Source of the DNA: Bolinopsis microptera
Taxonomy: Eukaryota; Ctenophora; Tentaculata; Lobata; Bolinopsidae
Assembly: GCF_026151205.1 (NCBI RefSeq)
Contig: NC_087072.1
Coordinates: forward strand, 7,674,084 to 7,738,083
DNA length: 64,000 nt
Reading direction: 5' to 3'
The position numbers and the translations under genes were made by a program. Below, one piece after another: positions 1 to 13,147 of the stretch; the first letter of the stretch is position 1; each line of letters begins with the position of its first letter. A model generated the notes under the pieces. The model was given only the letters and a program-made list of their open reading frames with translations. It had not been told where the DNA came from and searched no databases.

Positions 1-3000
1 GTTTGCATAACATTCTTCATTTTGCACTTGTTGGTGTAAAATCAGAAGTCATAACAATTGATGATATAACTGAATTCGATATGAATTCAATATTTTGAAA
101 GTCGTGAAAAGAGGTTTTTCCTATCTGTTCGATACTTCGTGGTCTATAACGTGAGTTATGAGTTACCTAATTTTATATGGTGACAAGAAAGAAAACACAC
201 AGATGAGGCTTCAAATCTTCCATTTTAATTTAAGTCTTGAGAGTCTTTTATATGTATGAAATGTTCACTTTGACAAGCAAGATTCGTTTATCTAAAATTG
301 ACAGCTGTTGTACATTATTGAAACAATTGAAAATGAAATCAGCGGGCAAAAGATTCCTTTCATGAGAACGATGAAAACATCGAATTGTTATTATCAGTAT
401 ATTATATAGGGTCTAAGTAAGAGGTGTCAACTGCCTAGGCATCAAACCTTGGCATAGCAGTCGGTAATTATCTTCTGGCCCTAGTGACAAGTAGAAACGG
501 AACGTATCTACAAAAGTAGAAGAATTTTATTATGTTCATACAAGAGAAATGGCTTGCAAAGCAAGAAAGGAAGTTTATTTTACAGTATTCAGCAAATAAC
601 TTAATAACTATAACAAAAATCTTATACTCCACAAACTCAGCTCAATCTAATCAAGTAATCATAATCGTTAATCAGAAACTCAACTTAATGGTTAATCAAT
701 CAGTATATTATTACTATGCTCTGGGAAACGAGAACAACACATAAGTAAAATATTTCATCAGGTACAAAAATTGTCAAAAAATTGTAAAAGGTATTCATAA
801 TTACTTAGCAATTAAAAACAACATCAAATTTGCTCTGAGGAAAAACTTCAGCAAGATTTTTGTTTTGATCTAACTGCGGCTCAAAATTTTAAAATCAACA
901 TCACCAATCTCAATCATTATTTATATATAGTTACAGTCATTTGACAGATCATATTTTCTCATTGACATACGACTTGAAGTCTGTGCAACGGATCTGCATC
1001 ACTAGGCGACATAGCATAATTCATAAAGCACCACACACTACTGCGTCATTAGTACAATTATTTCCGCGGAACCACCAGGATAGCTTTATGTCCCCTGATA
1101 AACCAGATATCGAATAACAAGATCCGTACCTTCTTCTCCGCTCGCCACTTTATTGCAAGCACTTGGTACTTTGGTCATGTTAAACCTGACCAAACCTTGA
1201 AATTGCATTACTTTAACGAGTTGCATTGATCATCAATTAACCAATCTTGATGTACACTGTTAACTTGACAAGATGGCGCTTTAAAATGTCTACTTGTCCG
1301 GCTGACCGTACTGGAGGTCTCGACCACCTGCCTATTATGCTGACTTGACCCGCAAGTTTGAGGCTGAAAGCCAAACGAAGTAAAGTAGTGAGCTCTGTGC
1401 ATGCAGCGGTCTTCTCGATTGTGACGGCACAAGATGTGTTAATCCTTTGTGATATAATCGTTGCTGTACGTTTTTTGCTGTAACAAGTTTGTGTTGTTGA
1501 TACAATTAGCTGTTTTTAAAAATGTGATACGACTTTCGGACATTTAGGTTGCATTGAGACAAATTTCAAAGATGAGGATCGGGAACGGTGTTGGGTTTTG
1601 GCACAGCAATTACAGCTAGTAGTTAGGCCGGTCTGCTGTGACAACAAGAAATAGACTTGTGTTATATTGCCCGTTTAACTACAAGTCACAGTTAGTTGGC
1701 GGACCTAATAGCAATTGACTATCGAGGAGACTACCTTGTTTTCAGGATGATTGTTGTAAGTGTAACATTACATTTGATACAGACACTGTATTTCAGCTAG
1801 CCTGATAGGATGATGGTTACGAATGTTCAGATTCTTCCAGCCTCTCCCGTCATCCCTCCTGGTAAGTCTTAGGAACAAACGACTTTTTATTTCTACTCAC
1901 CTGCACCAAACATTAAAACAGATTAGGGTAACAAATATTTTCTTAAATCTAATATTAATGCAACATATGTAATATGATCATAGCGACTATGATGAGAAAA
2001 TTGTTGGTCGCGTAGTATAGATTTTGGGCAATGTTTAAAGTGCAGCTGTGCTGGACCGTGAGTTAATAACATCTGTCACAGTCTTTGTTGCTGACAACTT
2101 ATAGTGACCATCTAAATCACATCATCTCTGCATTAATTTGACCCTAGGATTTGTTCAAGATTATTGTGAATGATTTGACCCGTAGAGGTTTAAAATTTAA
2201 CTCTTTGAATGATCTTAATAAGCTTAAGATATTAGCCGATGATAGAGTTGCTTGGAGAAACAAATTTTTATTCTAGCTGTCTTGATCTGTACTGATCATC
2301 ATTTTAGGATGTCTTGATTTCTTTTAGGGGGTTTGAATATTTTAATGGTGTAAACAGTTTCTTAATAATGACCCTAGGATCGAGCAATTAGTATCATTAT
2401 GATAAACGTCGCCAGTAGGTAATATAGCGTTTGCTATAATGCTATGATAGGAGCAATATGTTGTTAGTCTTAGTTTTTTGCTGCCTTATTTGGGACCAAC
2501 GATTAATAATCTTAGTTTCAACTTCAAGCAGTCCTAACTCCTAAAGAACTTTTTGCCTGCCTTCATGCCTAAGTGTTCATCACTCTACATCTCAAGATAT
2601 TGTTATATAACTATAATATATATATATATATTGTTATATAACTATACAAGATAAAGAAGGGTTGTGTAAGATACAACTGCAAGCTTGTTTATTATCGACC
2701 TTGACTGTAATAATAGAGATGAAATCTCATCATGCGAAGCATCCCGGAAAGATGACGTAGGAAAGTGTAAACGCGATTAGATTGCATGCAAGGTGGTCAA
2801 TCAAATACTAATAATGTTGAAGTTCTCTAACAACAAAGAAAGCCCGCCAGTGCCATATTGCTTCCGTTGGCATGGCCTGAGAGAAATTTTCTGATTAAAG
2901 TCACAATTATTGGCGCCGTTTAGCCTGGTCGGTACTTTTGTATTTTAATTCTGCAGAGTTTGGAAATGGTTTGTGCTCAAGAGGCATGATCTAGCAAAAT

Positions 3001-6000
3001 CATTTCTCAGACATCCGTGATCCGGAGCCGATAGTTTTAAAATGGCGTTGATTACAGCTGATTATAATGCCGATTTACAACTTTAACTTCGCAAGTTTTT
3101 TTACTTGTAGTTCATCACTTCGACGTGCAATAGAATTTAATTGATTCACGTTGTTCCGAGTATACTTTCGTGCTTATAAGCTTGTCACAATCGAGGGCGA
3201 TACCGTTCTATTAGTTTTTGCTTTAAAGTTATTAAGAAAAAAGCACAGTCAACATGGAGATAAAAATATAGTTACTTTTACTTTAACAGCTTTTTCCTGC
3301 TTGATATCGTCCATTTATTGCTTGATTGTTTGGCCTGGTCGGTACTTTTGTATTTGAATTCTGCAGAGTTTGGAAATGGTTTGTGCTCAAGAGGCATGAT
3401 CTAGCAAAACCATTTCTCAGACATCCGTGATCCGGAGCCGATAGTTTTAAAATGGCGTTGATTAAAGCTGATTATAATGCCGATTTACAACTTTAACTTC
3501 GCAACTTTTTTTACTTGTAGTTCATCACTTCGACGTGCAATAGAATTTAATTGATTCACGTTGTTCCGAGTATACTTTCGTGCTTATAAGCTTGTCACAA
3601 TCGAGGGCGATACCGTTCTATTAATTTTTGCTTAAAAGTTATTAAGAAAAAAGCACAGTCAACATGGAGATAAAAATATAGTTACTTTTACTTTAACAGC
3701 TTTTTCCTGCTTGATATCGTCCATTTATTGCTTGATATCACTTCTTGTTTTTCGTTGTAAGCTGGAAGTTTGAGTTTCAGATATATCCCTCGGGCCGTTT
3801 TCAATTTGTTTCTTAGAAAATATATTTCTCGATTTCTCCTATTGCATATATGGCTGCACTTCAATTGACTCTAGTATTGATATCGTTTCAATGGCTGTCC
3901 TTCCTGATGGTACCATTCGTCATTCGTGGTCAAAGATATGGTCGAAGGGAAATATGGACTGATTTTAATGTACATAAGTCATAAATCAATTTCCAGGGTC
4001 TAAATACCTTTTGAATGTTTTAGCGTGATTAAAAGCTAAATACTTGGGTATAGAATTGAAACGGGTACAATTTAAGATGGAACGGTTTTGACCAAACAGT
4101 ATTTTAGACATGTAGTGCAATAATATCGACTGTCGTTGTCAACTTACCTTATCGGATATAAATAAAAAATATGAACGTAGGGCCTCCAGCGTCTTCGTAA
4201 TTTCTGTCAAATAAAGTCCGATAAGGTACTTGCACAAAAACAGCTGTTTAAGATTATGATTGCCATACTCTTCTGGTATAATTATAGACCAGACAAGTAT
4301 GGTGGTATTGTAACTATATCTGATTTAACTTAATTAATTTAATTTATAGGATAAAATATTTGGAATCTTCCCTATGGTAGCCCTCCAGGCTCCACGGTTT
4401 TTGATTTTGGGTATAACATTGTAACAACGACATCTCAATAGCTGGCTATGAAGTAGCTATTAACCATTCAATTAATCATTTGATTAATCAGCCTTCAACT
4501 TGTTATTCAACAGAATAACTTATTATTCAAAAGGCTAACTAGTATATCATCAATATCAAAAACAAAAATGGTCAATAGGTACCTAGTTGCCATTATGGAC
4601 AACGTCCATCTTATCGAACATAGTGGTAATTTGAACTATGGCCGACTAATATAGGCGGTATGGTAATTTAATGTTTGATGCCGAAGAGTACGTTGAGATG
4701 AATAATATACGCATTGATTTTATTCCACTATTTTTTCGCATTGCAATCACATGAATAAATTGTAACTGTCATTACTTTTTTTAATAACAATTCCGATACT
4801 CATAATAGTCGCAATCGCATGAAAAATTGTTACTATCATCAATTTTTTATAATAATTCCGATACTCATAATAGTTGTAAACAGACAATTTATTAATGTTA
4901 TCTCCGATATCGTTACTTGTTGCTAATGCTAAATTTGTAAATATTCCATTTTAACTTGTCACGTGGCGACGATATTTATATTTTCTTCACCACCTCTTTT
5001 CATCACGAATACACGATCACTTTCAATGACACAGGAATATTTACAGTCACAATCGCCACCGGTACTTCTCAGATCTCACAAAGTCTCATGGATAAATGTT
5101 ATCAGTATCCATGAATAAGGGTGCCCTAATTCCGGGGAAATGTGTTTTTGCGACATTACGGTACAATCAGCTCAAGTTCATTGTTCAGCACAAAGAGTTT
5201 GAATCCATAATTAAAAGTCTTCCTTCTATGCTTGTCAGCGAACGCGTGCAACAATTTTTAATTAGCAACATTTACAAAAACACTATCGACCTCAGGAAAA
5301 ATTCATTGCTTTTTTATGTCCGCTCTCGAAAACTAGTTTTTTCCGATATCGTATTAATTTAAACTTGCAAAGGATCGTTTCATCTGCCGCTTTCCGGACT
5401 TTCAAAGCGTAAAACTTTTCCTGAATCAAACCGTGAACTGACAGTACAAGTGAACAGTGGCTGACCGACTGCACTCTGGCGACTTACTGCAAACAGACCG
5501 CGACTTAAGTGACCACACTAAACACTTGTATTAGACATGGAGCGGTCTGAAATGTTGATTCAATTGAATAATGAATAGGTGCTATTATCAAGTCATTTAT
5601 ATTGTTACATAGTTTTTATTGTTAGTTCATTTTATCGGCGATCTTATCTGGCCAAGATAATATATAGTGAGTATTTAATACTTTTAGTGATCCTAGCCGA
5701 CCTCAAATTTTAATAAACTGATGGAAATTGTCCCCATGATGTTGTTAACATCCGAGAGACTTCTCTCGAATGATAACTCATACTGAACTCTTTTGATTAA
5801 GCAGTCTTACCTGTCAGAACTACAATATTGCGACTATAGCTACTGTCTCAGGCCTCAAGCAAAATTTACGAAGATCTTTCATCTTAACCATTCAGGTCTA
5901 AAATGATAAAATCAAGAAAATAGGTGGCCGAATGTCCTTAAAATGTTAACAAGAAGACAAACAATAGAATCAAACGTTCTAGTAATAAAACGTGGGAAGT

Positions 6001-6650
6001 CGATACTAAAAGTTTAGGTGCTCGGTGTTTTGTTCAAGATATCTAATAGTAGTATTCTACCATATTTCTTTATCTATACATAACAGCTTAAAAACAAAGC
6101 AATCGTAGTCGGATATTTCAATTCCGTCTGCAGTTACGTCATGAGTGAGCCACAATAGAAGTGGTCTGTAACTACTTGTTGTTAACTCACATGTACACAC
6201 GTGAGTTCTGATCTCTCCGCATGAGTTAAATCATGAAGTTTGGCTCCAATTCATGTAAACAAGACGTGAATTAAATTTTACAATTTCTCTTGCAGTTGAA
6301 GACAATAGTGCTCGGTGCACCAATTGAATCACTTCCTCCGCAAGTTTAATGCTTATTGCTTACTGATAGTAGAGCTTTTGCAAACATAATACCGATTCGT
6401 GGAGCACTTTAAAGTTTGTTTTAAGAACAGTCGTCCATCTAACAAAAGGTGGGTTGTGACGCGGCTACATCCTGATGCTCCATCTGCGAATTTCCTGGAG
6501 AAACATTAACTTGAGAAACCTGGGAAGCAGATCTGATGAGGTCAAAGCATCGCCTGTTAAAACAGCCCCATCATCTCAGACCTCGTCTAATCACCACGTC
6601 CTGCATCCAAAAACTGCTGTTTAAACGGACCACGTGACAGACACGTGACA
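1..6650. other. Gene-free AT-rich region
   Basis: I see no convincing coding exon on either strand. The open frames are short and show no recognisable domain or splice-compatible partner. The stretch holds the 410-bp tandem duplication at 2923-3735 and a TATATA-rich patch at about 2601-2645, in which the same 15-base AT motif occurs on both sides of a (TA)n run. The end of the region may contain promoter or 5' UTR sequence of the NHL-repeat gene that starts at 6826. Confidence 0.6.
2923..3735. repeat. 410-bp tandem duplication
   Basis: Two head-to-tail copies begin with GCCTGGTCGGTACTTTTG at about 2923 and 3333, an offset of 410 bp. They differ by only a few substitutions, such as TTACAGC/TTAAAGC and GCAAGTTT/GCAACTTT. 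The second copy ends near 3735. Neither copy has a coherent reading frame, so this looks like a recent local duplication of non-coding DNA. Confidence 0.9.
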
Positions 6651-6825
6651 GAAATACCTGCTTGCTGTGTAACAACGGATCATCAATATTATTGAGCTAG
6701 TGATCGCTGCTGGTGTACTCATCTCATATCGCACTACTACGGCGACTCTGCACACAAATTGTTTGAATACGTCAAGTTTTGTGGTGTGAAACTTTCTTAT
6801 TGTTGGATCAGCTGTTTAGTTAAAT

Positions 6826-6943
6826 ATGTCTACAGCCGCAAGTCACGTGGTCTTACCTCGACTCAAGAATTTCAACCAGGTTTCCTTTGTGGCCAATGCT
6901 GTCACATCGTCCGCAGACAAGATGAAAGGGGGTAGGGGTAAAG
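6826..6943 (+). CDS. NHL-repeat gene, alternative first coding exon A
   Basis: This exon starts with ATG at 6826 and reads MSTAASHVVLPRLKNF onward, ending before a GTGAGT donor at 6944. It is 118 nt long and leaves one base (G), the same phase as exons B (8135) and C (8689), so all three can join the common exon at 9048. The joining codon is GTG (Val). It lacks the AYRWK motif seen in exons B and C. The product would be about 508 residues. Use as an alternative promoter and first exon is inferred from phase and donor only. Confidence 0.5.
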
Positions 6944-8134
6944 GTGAGTGGTTAGATCCATGTTTGTGTATGATGGCTTGTACTAGCTGCAGAACTTGCG
7001 AAATTAAGGTACAAGGGTCCTCTTACCTGGGGATCCTAGGCTAATAATATTCATAAAATAGGGTCTAGCCCTTGGAACATTCTAGCAGATATAAGATACA
7101 ATTCATGGGATAGAAGCTAGGTTTATAAATAAATATTTTATAGCTGAACTGTTGTTTGTTAAACTTATCGTGTGTCGTGCGTTTTAAGTAGCTTACCCGG
7201 AAATTTGGCAAGCTTGTAAAATTGTAACAAAACAAGAATTGCGCCCGTTGTTTCGTTTTGGCGGACGCTAGACTTCCATTTCACTAACTATAACTATTAA
7301 TATAACATTATAAGCTCTAATCAGCTCACCTTATAATAATAATATTGAAACATCAGTACACTACGCGTGCCACGTTCAAGTTGGGCGTATTACAAAATAC
7401 TATACATTACTAGTATACATCAAAATACGCTCGTGCCGCGCATTCATCGACCACAGACTAGCTATACACCACATCTCCGCAAGCAATCCTCGCGCGCGTG
7501 CGCGCGGCAAGTTGACATGGTAACGAACGGAAGTAAGTAAGTAAGTAAGCAAGGAACACGACATATATTTGACCCACCTACTGCAATCCCCGAAATCCAC
7601 GTTTTTCTGCAAAAACCTCCATTCGTAACCTTTCACTATTGCCTTTTTTCAAAAGGGTGAAAAGGAAAAAATGAATAAAAATGCATCGCCTTCACTTGAT
7701 TGGACATAAGTTCGTATTGTTTACCTGTCAGTGGAATGTAAATCATCCGTATTAATAAAATGGTGATAACGTCTTGACTCTTGAGAGAAGATGTTCAGTG
7801 TCACCATTGAAAAGTGTAATTTTGATCTCTTAGGAAGTTCAAGACTGAAAATAGGTGTTTAAATTCCTCCTGGACGGTAAAAATCCAGAAATAACTGACT
7901 CATGACTCGGTAGGGGGTATTATTAACAATAATTTCAGCAAGTAACCTACGTTACAAGTTCACGATATAAATCTGACTAGTTGGCATAAACTTGAGAGTG
8001 CCGACCTCACTCTTTGTTTGATTAGATTTAGTTTTGTCACACTGACTGAAGTGTGAAGTAGTTGAGCCACTGTTCACTCTAGACTGACTTGACTTACAAT
8101 ACACGGTGTTGTAAAGCACACCTACAGTAGAATC

Positions 8135-8291
8135 ATGACAACAACAATATCTTCAACACTGCCTCCTCTGGATCGGCTTGATACCGTGGCCACGGCTAAC
8201 ACCTCCGTGAAGCTGAACCTTAAAGCAGCAGCCAAGGCGGCTAGAATCGCTTACAGGTGGAAGAGTTACTCAAAGGATGGCAGAATGAAAG
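8135..8291 (+). CDS. NHL-repeat gene, alternative first coding exon B
   Basis: This exon starts with ATG at 8135 (MTTTISSTLPPLDRLD) and ends before a GTGAGG donor at 8292. It is 157 nt long and leaves one base, in phase with the exon at 9048. Its second half (KAAAKAARIAYRWKS) resembles the equivalent part of exon C (SIGNAAKYAYRWKRA), which suggests that exons B and C arose by duplication. The product would be about 521 residues. The purine-rich DNA after the donor has no obvious function. Confidence 0.6.
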
Positions 8292-8688
8292 GTGAGGAAT
8301 GAGAAGCTCCATTTTTGAGTGCGGACTGCGGAGAAGGTAAAATTTTATTGGCTTGTTTCACCGCGGTTTCAGACGGCGCCTTATGGAAATTGGAATGGCT
8401 GCTCGTTAGAATGTTATCTAATTTTGGCTTGTTGGCCTTGGATTTATTAAAATTCTTCAAAATGAATGATGAACATGTGGCTGATATGATACCTGTACCG
8501 GTGAAAATAGATTCAGCACTATCACACACTTATCACTTATCCAATCAACTGCCAATTCTTTCCATGATTAGCAAGACGTGATCTTAATAGCGAAATACTT
8601 CATACATTTCCGATCATGCACTATACACTACACAGTTCACATCTATCTACATTTTAAAACTTGATATCTAAAAACGTCTGACTAGATA

Positions 8689-11600
8689 ATGTCAAACACT
8701 TTGCCAGTCATTGCCAGCCCCTGCTCCCTGGTAGGCGGCAACCTTACAACCGTCCCTAAAAGTGTAGGCGGTCTTGCCAACGGGTTTACCAGACCACCAC
8801 CCAGTACCCCGTCTGTTCGTGTGAGCCTGAGGAGTATCGGTAATGCGGCTAAGTATGCTTATCGGTGGAAACGGGCCGGTCTCGCAACGGACGAATTTGG
8901 CAATAAGATAGGTCGTAGTAAGTTTTGGAGACTACTAAGGCTATTTGCGATTTTTGTTGTAAACGTATCTTTTAAATTTAGTTTTACCATCAATTTTGGT
9001 CTAGTAATAATTTTGTGGCATTTGAATTGATTTTCCTTTTATTTCAGTGAACAAGGGACCGACGATTGAGGAGTTACGGCAACAAGCCTTAGATAGAGCT
9101 AAACAATCTATGTACAAAGAAAGTGGAATAATAATGGGAAAACTGAAACGTTTAACTTGCTTGGTAAGTTCTTAATTTCGACAGAGAACTTGCACTAATA
9201 GTAATAGTAATAATAATGTGTATTTAAACAAATTCAAGTTCCTTTCACTTGCTTATTGATCAAAGTTGATCATAATAAGTGAATTAGATTTTCCTAAGAA
9301 GGACAACACATTCTATAAACAGTTTTTTATATAAAATTCTCATTTTTGGATTAACCACGATGATATTATACTAAAATTCGAACCCAGGTCGCAAATATGA
9401 GAAGGGAAACCGATATTGATGCAGAGTACGTCAGACTGGAGATAAAGAAACTCACCAAACGAGCAATTCAGGTGATCATCACGTTTTCTAGATTACCATT
9501 CGTGTCGTTTGTACTTGTAGTCACTAGTCATCTATTGTGGTATGACATTTTAGAGGCGATTGCTCATTGCATGCATACATTTTTTTGAGTTCATCATAAC
9601 GTTCTAGAAACTCTCAAAAACTTAGTCTTAAAGTTGAGTTTTGAAAGAAAATTGCAAACGTTTCTCTTGACGTACGCTGTAACCCCTTTTGATCGCGCGC
9701 CGAGAGGTATACAACGTGTAGAAACGTTTCTCAGTATACTTACTCTGGATTCAATTTGCCAGGAGATTTACGCTAGGGAGGAGGAGCTGTTAGAGCAGGT
9801 AGATAAACTAGTGAAAGAAGCTAACACCACTCTTGATGGCCAGTACAAGCAACTCTCTAACCTCAAAACCCAATTCAATTCCAAGGTCAGTCGATTTACC
9901 AACTTATACTTTTATACGATAGGAAACTTGAAATTGAAAAAAAGCTAAATTAACATTTACATAGCGATAAATAAGTCAATTTAGGTTAACTGCTGACATT
10001 TTCAGGAGATGGTGTGCAGTGAAAGACTTGAACAGGAGATTGATCACGAAGTTCTGAAAACCCCTGCCCCTCTAATAACTTACCAAGAGAACGTTCAACA
10101 AGCCCTGAACTTCCTGAAAACCAATGAGGCTAACTACAAGAGAAGATGGGTGGGGTTCAGGACTGCCAACGAGCCGAACTTTAAGAACACTGTCAAAGTG
10201 CTGGGATTTGTTGGAATATCAGACCCCAGAGCAGTCAGACCTTGGAGGTTAGTACGGTCAAAAAGCTACTGGATTTTCACAAATAAGATTTAGATGAGTA
10301 GAGGCAACCTTTTTGATTGATCTAGAATGGGCGTTAAAATAAGTAATTACCCGACAGAAGTATTGGAAAAGAAGGAATAGAGTACGGACAGTTTAGAGGA
10401 CCCGTTGGGATCGATGTTAGCATGAGAGGGGAAATTGCCATCTCAGACTTCGAAAATCATCGAGTACAGGTGATCAAACTATAGCACATATTTATTATTT
10501 ATCGCAGACATCAATAATAGTTCTAACTTATTTAGTTCACAGATTTGACTCGCCATTATAAAAAAACAATATTTTTATAACAGATTCTTTTCTCCAATAT
10601 AATACGACTAAATTTCTTTCGCAGCTGCTTGATAAAAACGAGGAGTTCAAAGGAGTGTTTGGAAGCAAGGGATCAGATTCTGGTAGCATGAAGGGGCCGA
10701 ACGATGTTAAATGTGATAAGGATGGTCGATATGTGGTGGCGGACACTTTCAATCATAGGATCTCATGGTATGATAATGTAAGTAGACTTCCACTAATCAC
10801 CCAGTCCTGAATTGTTCCTTCGTAGGGAATGTTCCATTTATAATGATTCACGAAAGTGGTCCTCTTCCATTTGCTCATTTGCTAACGCCGGTATTATATC
10901 AGAAATTGGAGCACCTACAAAGCATAGGAAGAAAAGGAAACAAAGCAGGAGAGTTTGACAGACCTAGAAGTTTGGCTATAACCAGCGAGGGTAACATTGT
11001 GGTGGCGGACACTGGAAATCAACGTGTCCAGGTAAGCCAGCAGGAGTGCAAGGGAAAACAGTGATTGTTCCGTTATTGACATTCTTGTGGATACAATTCA
11101 TAATAATATGACCATTTTGACATGTTATTTATTCTACTGATCACAGGTATTCACGGGAGATGGGGAGTATTTGTTTGCGTTTGGAGATCTTGGCAAGGGT
11201 CCAGGCCAGTTCAAAGGACCACATGGACTGGCTGTTGATCACAAGAACAATATCTACGTGGCTGATCTCTACAATCATCGCATCCAGGTACTGTACACTG
11301 ATAGCATTGTTTTTCAGTCAATAAGATACTTTAAAATCAGTCCAGCATTGTTATTACAAGTGCACTGCTTGCCACTAACTTTTTAAAGCGTGAGACAGTC
11401 CGAGCACGTATAAGTCGTGATAGTTTGTCGTGAGTGTAAGATATTCACTGATAATAGAAACATGCTAAATTAAAATAGTGAGTGGAATATGCGGTATATC
11501 TAACAAGATGATTATAATGGTGCATGACACTGCACGACACCCGATAATATCGTTAAACACATCTCTTAGGTGTTCGACGAATCAGGAAAGTTTGTCAGAT

Positions 11601-12038
11601 CGTTCGGGAAGGAAGGACGGCTGGAAGGCGAGTTATCAGAACCACGAGCGATAGCCTTCACTCCGTCCACCTCGCCGGGGGAGGCAGGTAACCTTCTGGT
11701 GGCAGAGATGGAGAACCAGAGAGTTACTATGTTTAGCGACGATGGACAGTACCTCTGTATTTACGGGGACTCTTGTGAGGTATTATATTTACTAGCCACC
11801 AGGTTTTATGTTCATTTTGTTCTTGATCAAGGGCTCTAAGGAGTTACAGTGCCCCAATTTGGAGTGCAAAGTGTTGACAAATAATAAGTCAAGAACTAAA
11901 AGTTGTATCTAAAACTAACATGATATTTGTGTTTTGCAGGAGAACAGTTCGTTTGGTTGTCCAAGCGGAGTAGCAGTTGATTCAGAAGGGAGAATATTTA
12001 TCAGCGACTCAAAGCTCAATGTTATCCACATTCTCTGA
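8689..12038 (+). CDS. Coiled-coil/NHL-repeat (TRIM-NHL-like) protein without RING or B-box, isoform C
   Basis: Eleven exons join in frame: 8689-8917, 9048-9163, 9388-9471, 9763-9885, 10006-10247, 10358-10469, 10625-10777, 10903-11031, 11147-11287, 11570-11779 and 11940-12038, giving 545 residues. Every intron has GT-AG borders and phases agree throughout. Exons 2-5 encode a charged helical region (EIYAREEELLEQVDKL) like the coiled coil after a B-box. Exons 6-11 encode about six NHL blades, with VVADTGNQRVQ, IYVADLYNHRIQ and LLVAEMENQRVT as their signature strands, mostly one blade per exon; this should fold as a beta-propeller. No RING, B-box zinc ligands or filamin domain is seen, so ubiquitin-ligase activity is not supported. 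In animal TRIM-NHL proteins the propeller binds RNA or protein. Two further first exons (6826, 8135) join the same body. Confidence 0.85.
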
Positions 12039-12531
12039 GAACCAGAATGAGATAAGTTTTCGATATCTCTCTACTGTTCAGAGAGGTGAATTTGTTTGAT
12101 TGATAAGATGAAAGAGTGTAAAACACAAACCTAATTCATTGGTGATCGTTGTTCAGAAAAGCTCATTAAAATAGAGGGTGTAAGATGACGGAGAGTGATC
12201 TTAAGATCTTAGTTAATCGACACAGATGAACTTTACAAAGGACTTGCAAGCTGAATTTGTCAGAAATTGACCGAGGTCAACCAAATGCATTCAGATTCGT
12301 GAAGTGCAGAACTATTGTTTTAGAACTAGACTGTTGTTTTAGAACTAAACTGTTTTAGATGTGTGGAATAGTAGGCTACATGAAAGGAATACAGGAATAT
12401 CAGTATCCTTGAATTTTGCGAGGAAACCGACCGTGTAAAGAATGTATAGTGCTGTAAATATATTCATTTTTTTTCAACAGTTGATAACATTTTTTCATCG
12501 TTCTTGTTTTAGGTATTGTAAAACTATCTAA

Positions 12532-12537
12532 AATAAA
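12532..12537 (+). terminator. Candidate polyadenylation signal of the NHL gene
   Basis: An AATAAA lies about 500 bp after the NHL stop codon (12036-12038), within an AAATAAATAAATTC context. It is the first canonical signal in a position that fits a 3' UTR. The next gene (cathepsin Z-like) converges from the opposite strand and ends at 13148. Confidence 0.5.
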
Positions 12538-12778
12538 TAAATTCTAACATTAACATTTAATAAGGGAAACTCAATAGATTGAGGAAAATAATTAAATATT
12601 TTGAGTACAAAAATTAAACAGCTAAGCTGTATACAAATCACATTATATTCATTATTCAACTTGTAGGAACCCGCCTATAAAACGTACAAATTATTACGTA
12701 CAAAACATAATATAAAACAAATAGCATTAATTATATCGCAAATATGTTAATCATAAATAAAATCATCCCATATCTAAA

Positions 12779-12915
12779 GGTCTGGATACTGGTGGGGAAA
12801 TTAACATATGTTTTGACACGTGACAGTCATCCCGGGTTTTGATTGGAAGCTGATTGCTTTATCACTGTCACGTGTCAGAAAAAATGGTTGACCTACCCAC
12901 CAATATCCAGATCGT
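12779..12915. mobile_element. Short MITE with paired CACGTG motifs, copy 1
   Basis: Terminal inverted repeats TCTGGATACTGGTGGG (12781-12796) and CCCACCAATATCCAGA (12896-12911) bound about 130 bp. Inside, TTTGACACGTGACAGT and ACTGTCACGTGTCAGA face each other, so the element folds into a long imperfect hairpin. A related element lies at about 20160-20279. It has no coding capacity, and the superfamily and target-site duplication are not resolved. Confidence 0.6.
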
Positions 12916-13147
12916 TAATTTTACCGATTGAAACTCGGATGCTCAACAATTTAATTCACACAATTCAATGATCATGAATCCAAGGGCCAGAAAGATCAGA
13001 GGGTCACATCAGAAAATTACATAAATTGAACACCTTAGGCCCGAAGATATTCACATAGTTTTCATTCCGTCAAACAAAATCAATTTAACGGATTTTATAT
13101 CGACTATTGTTCAAGACTCGATAATATCAGCATCAAATGGGGTATGT

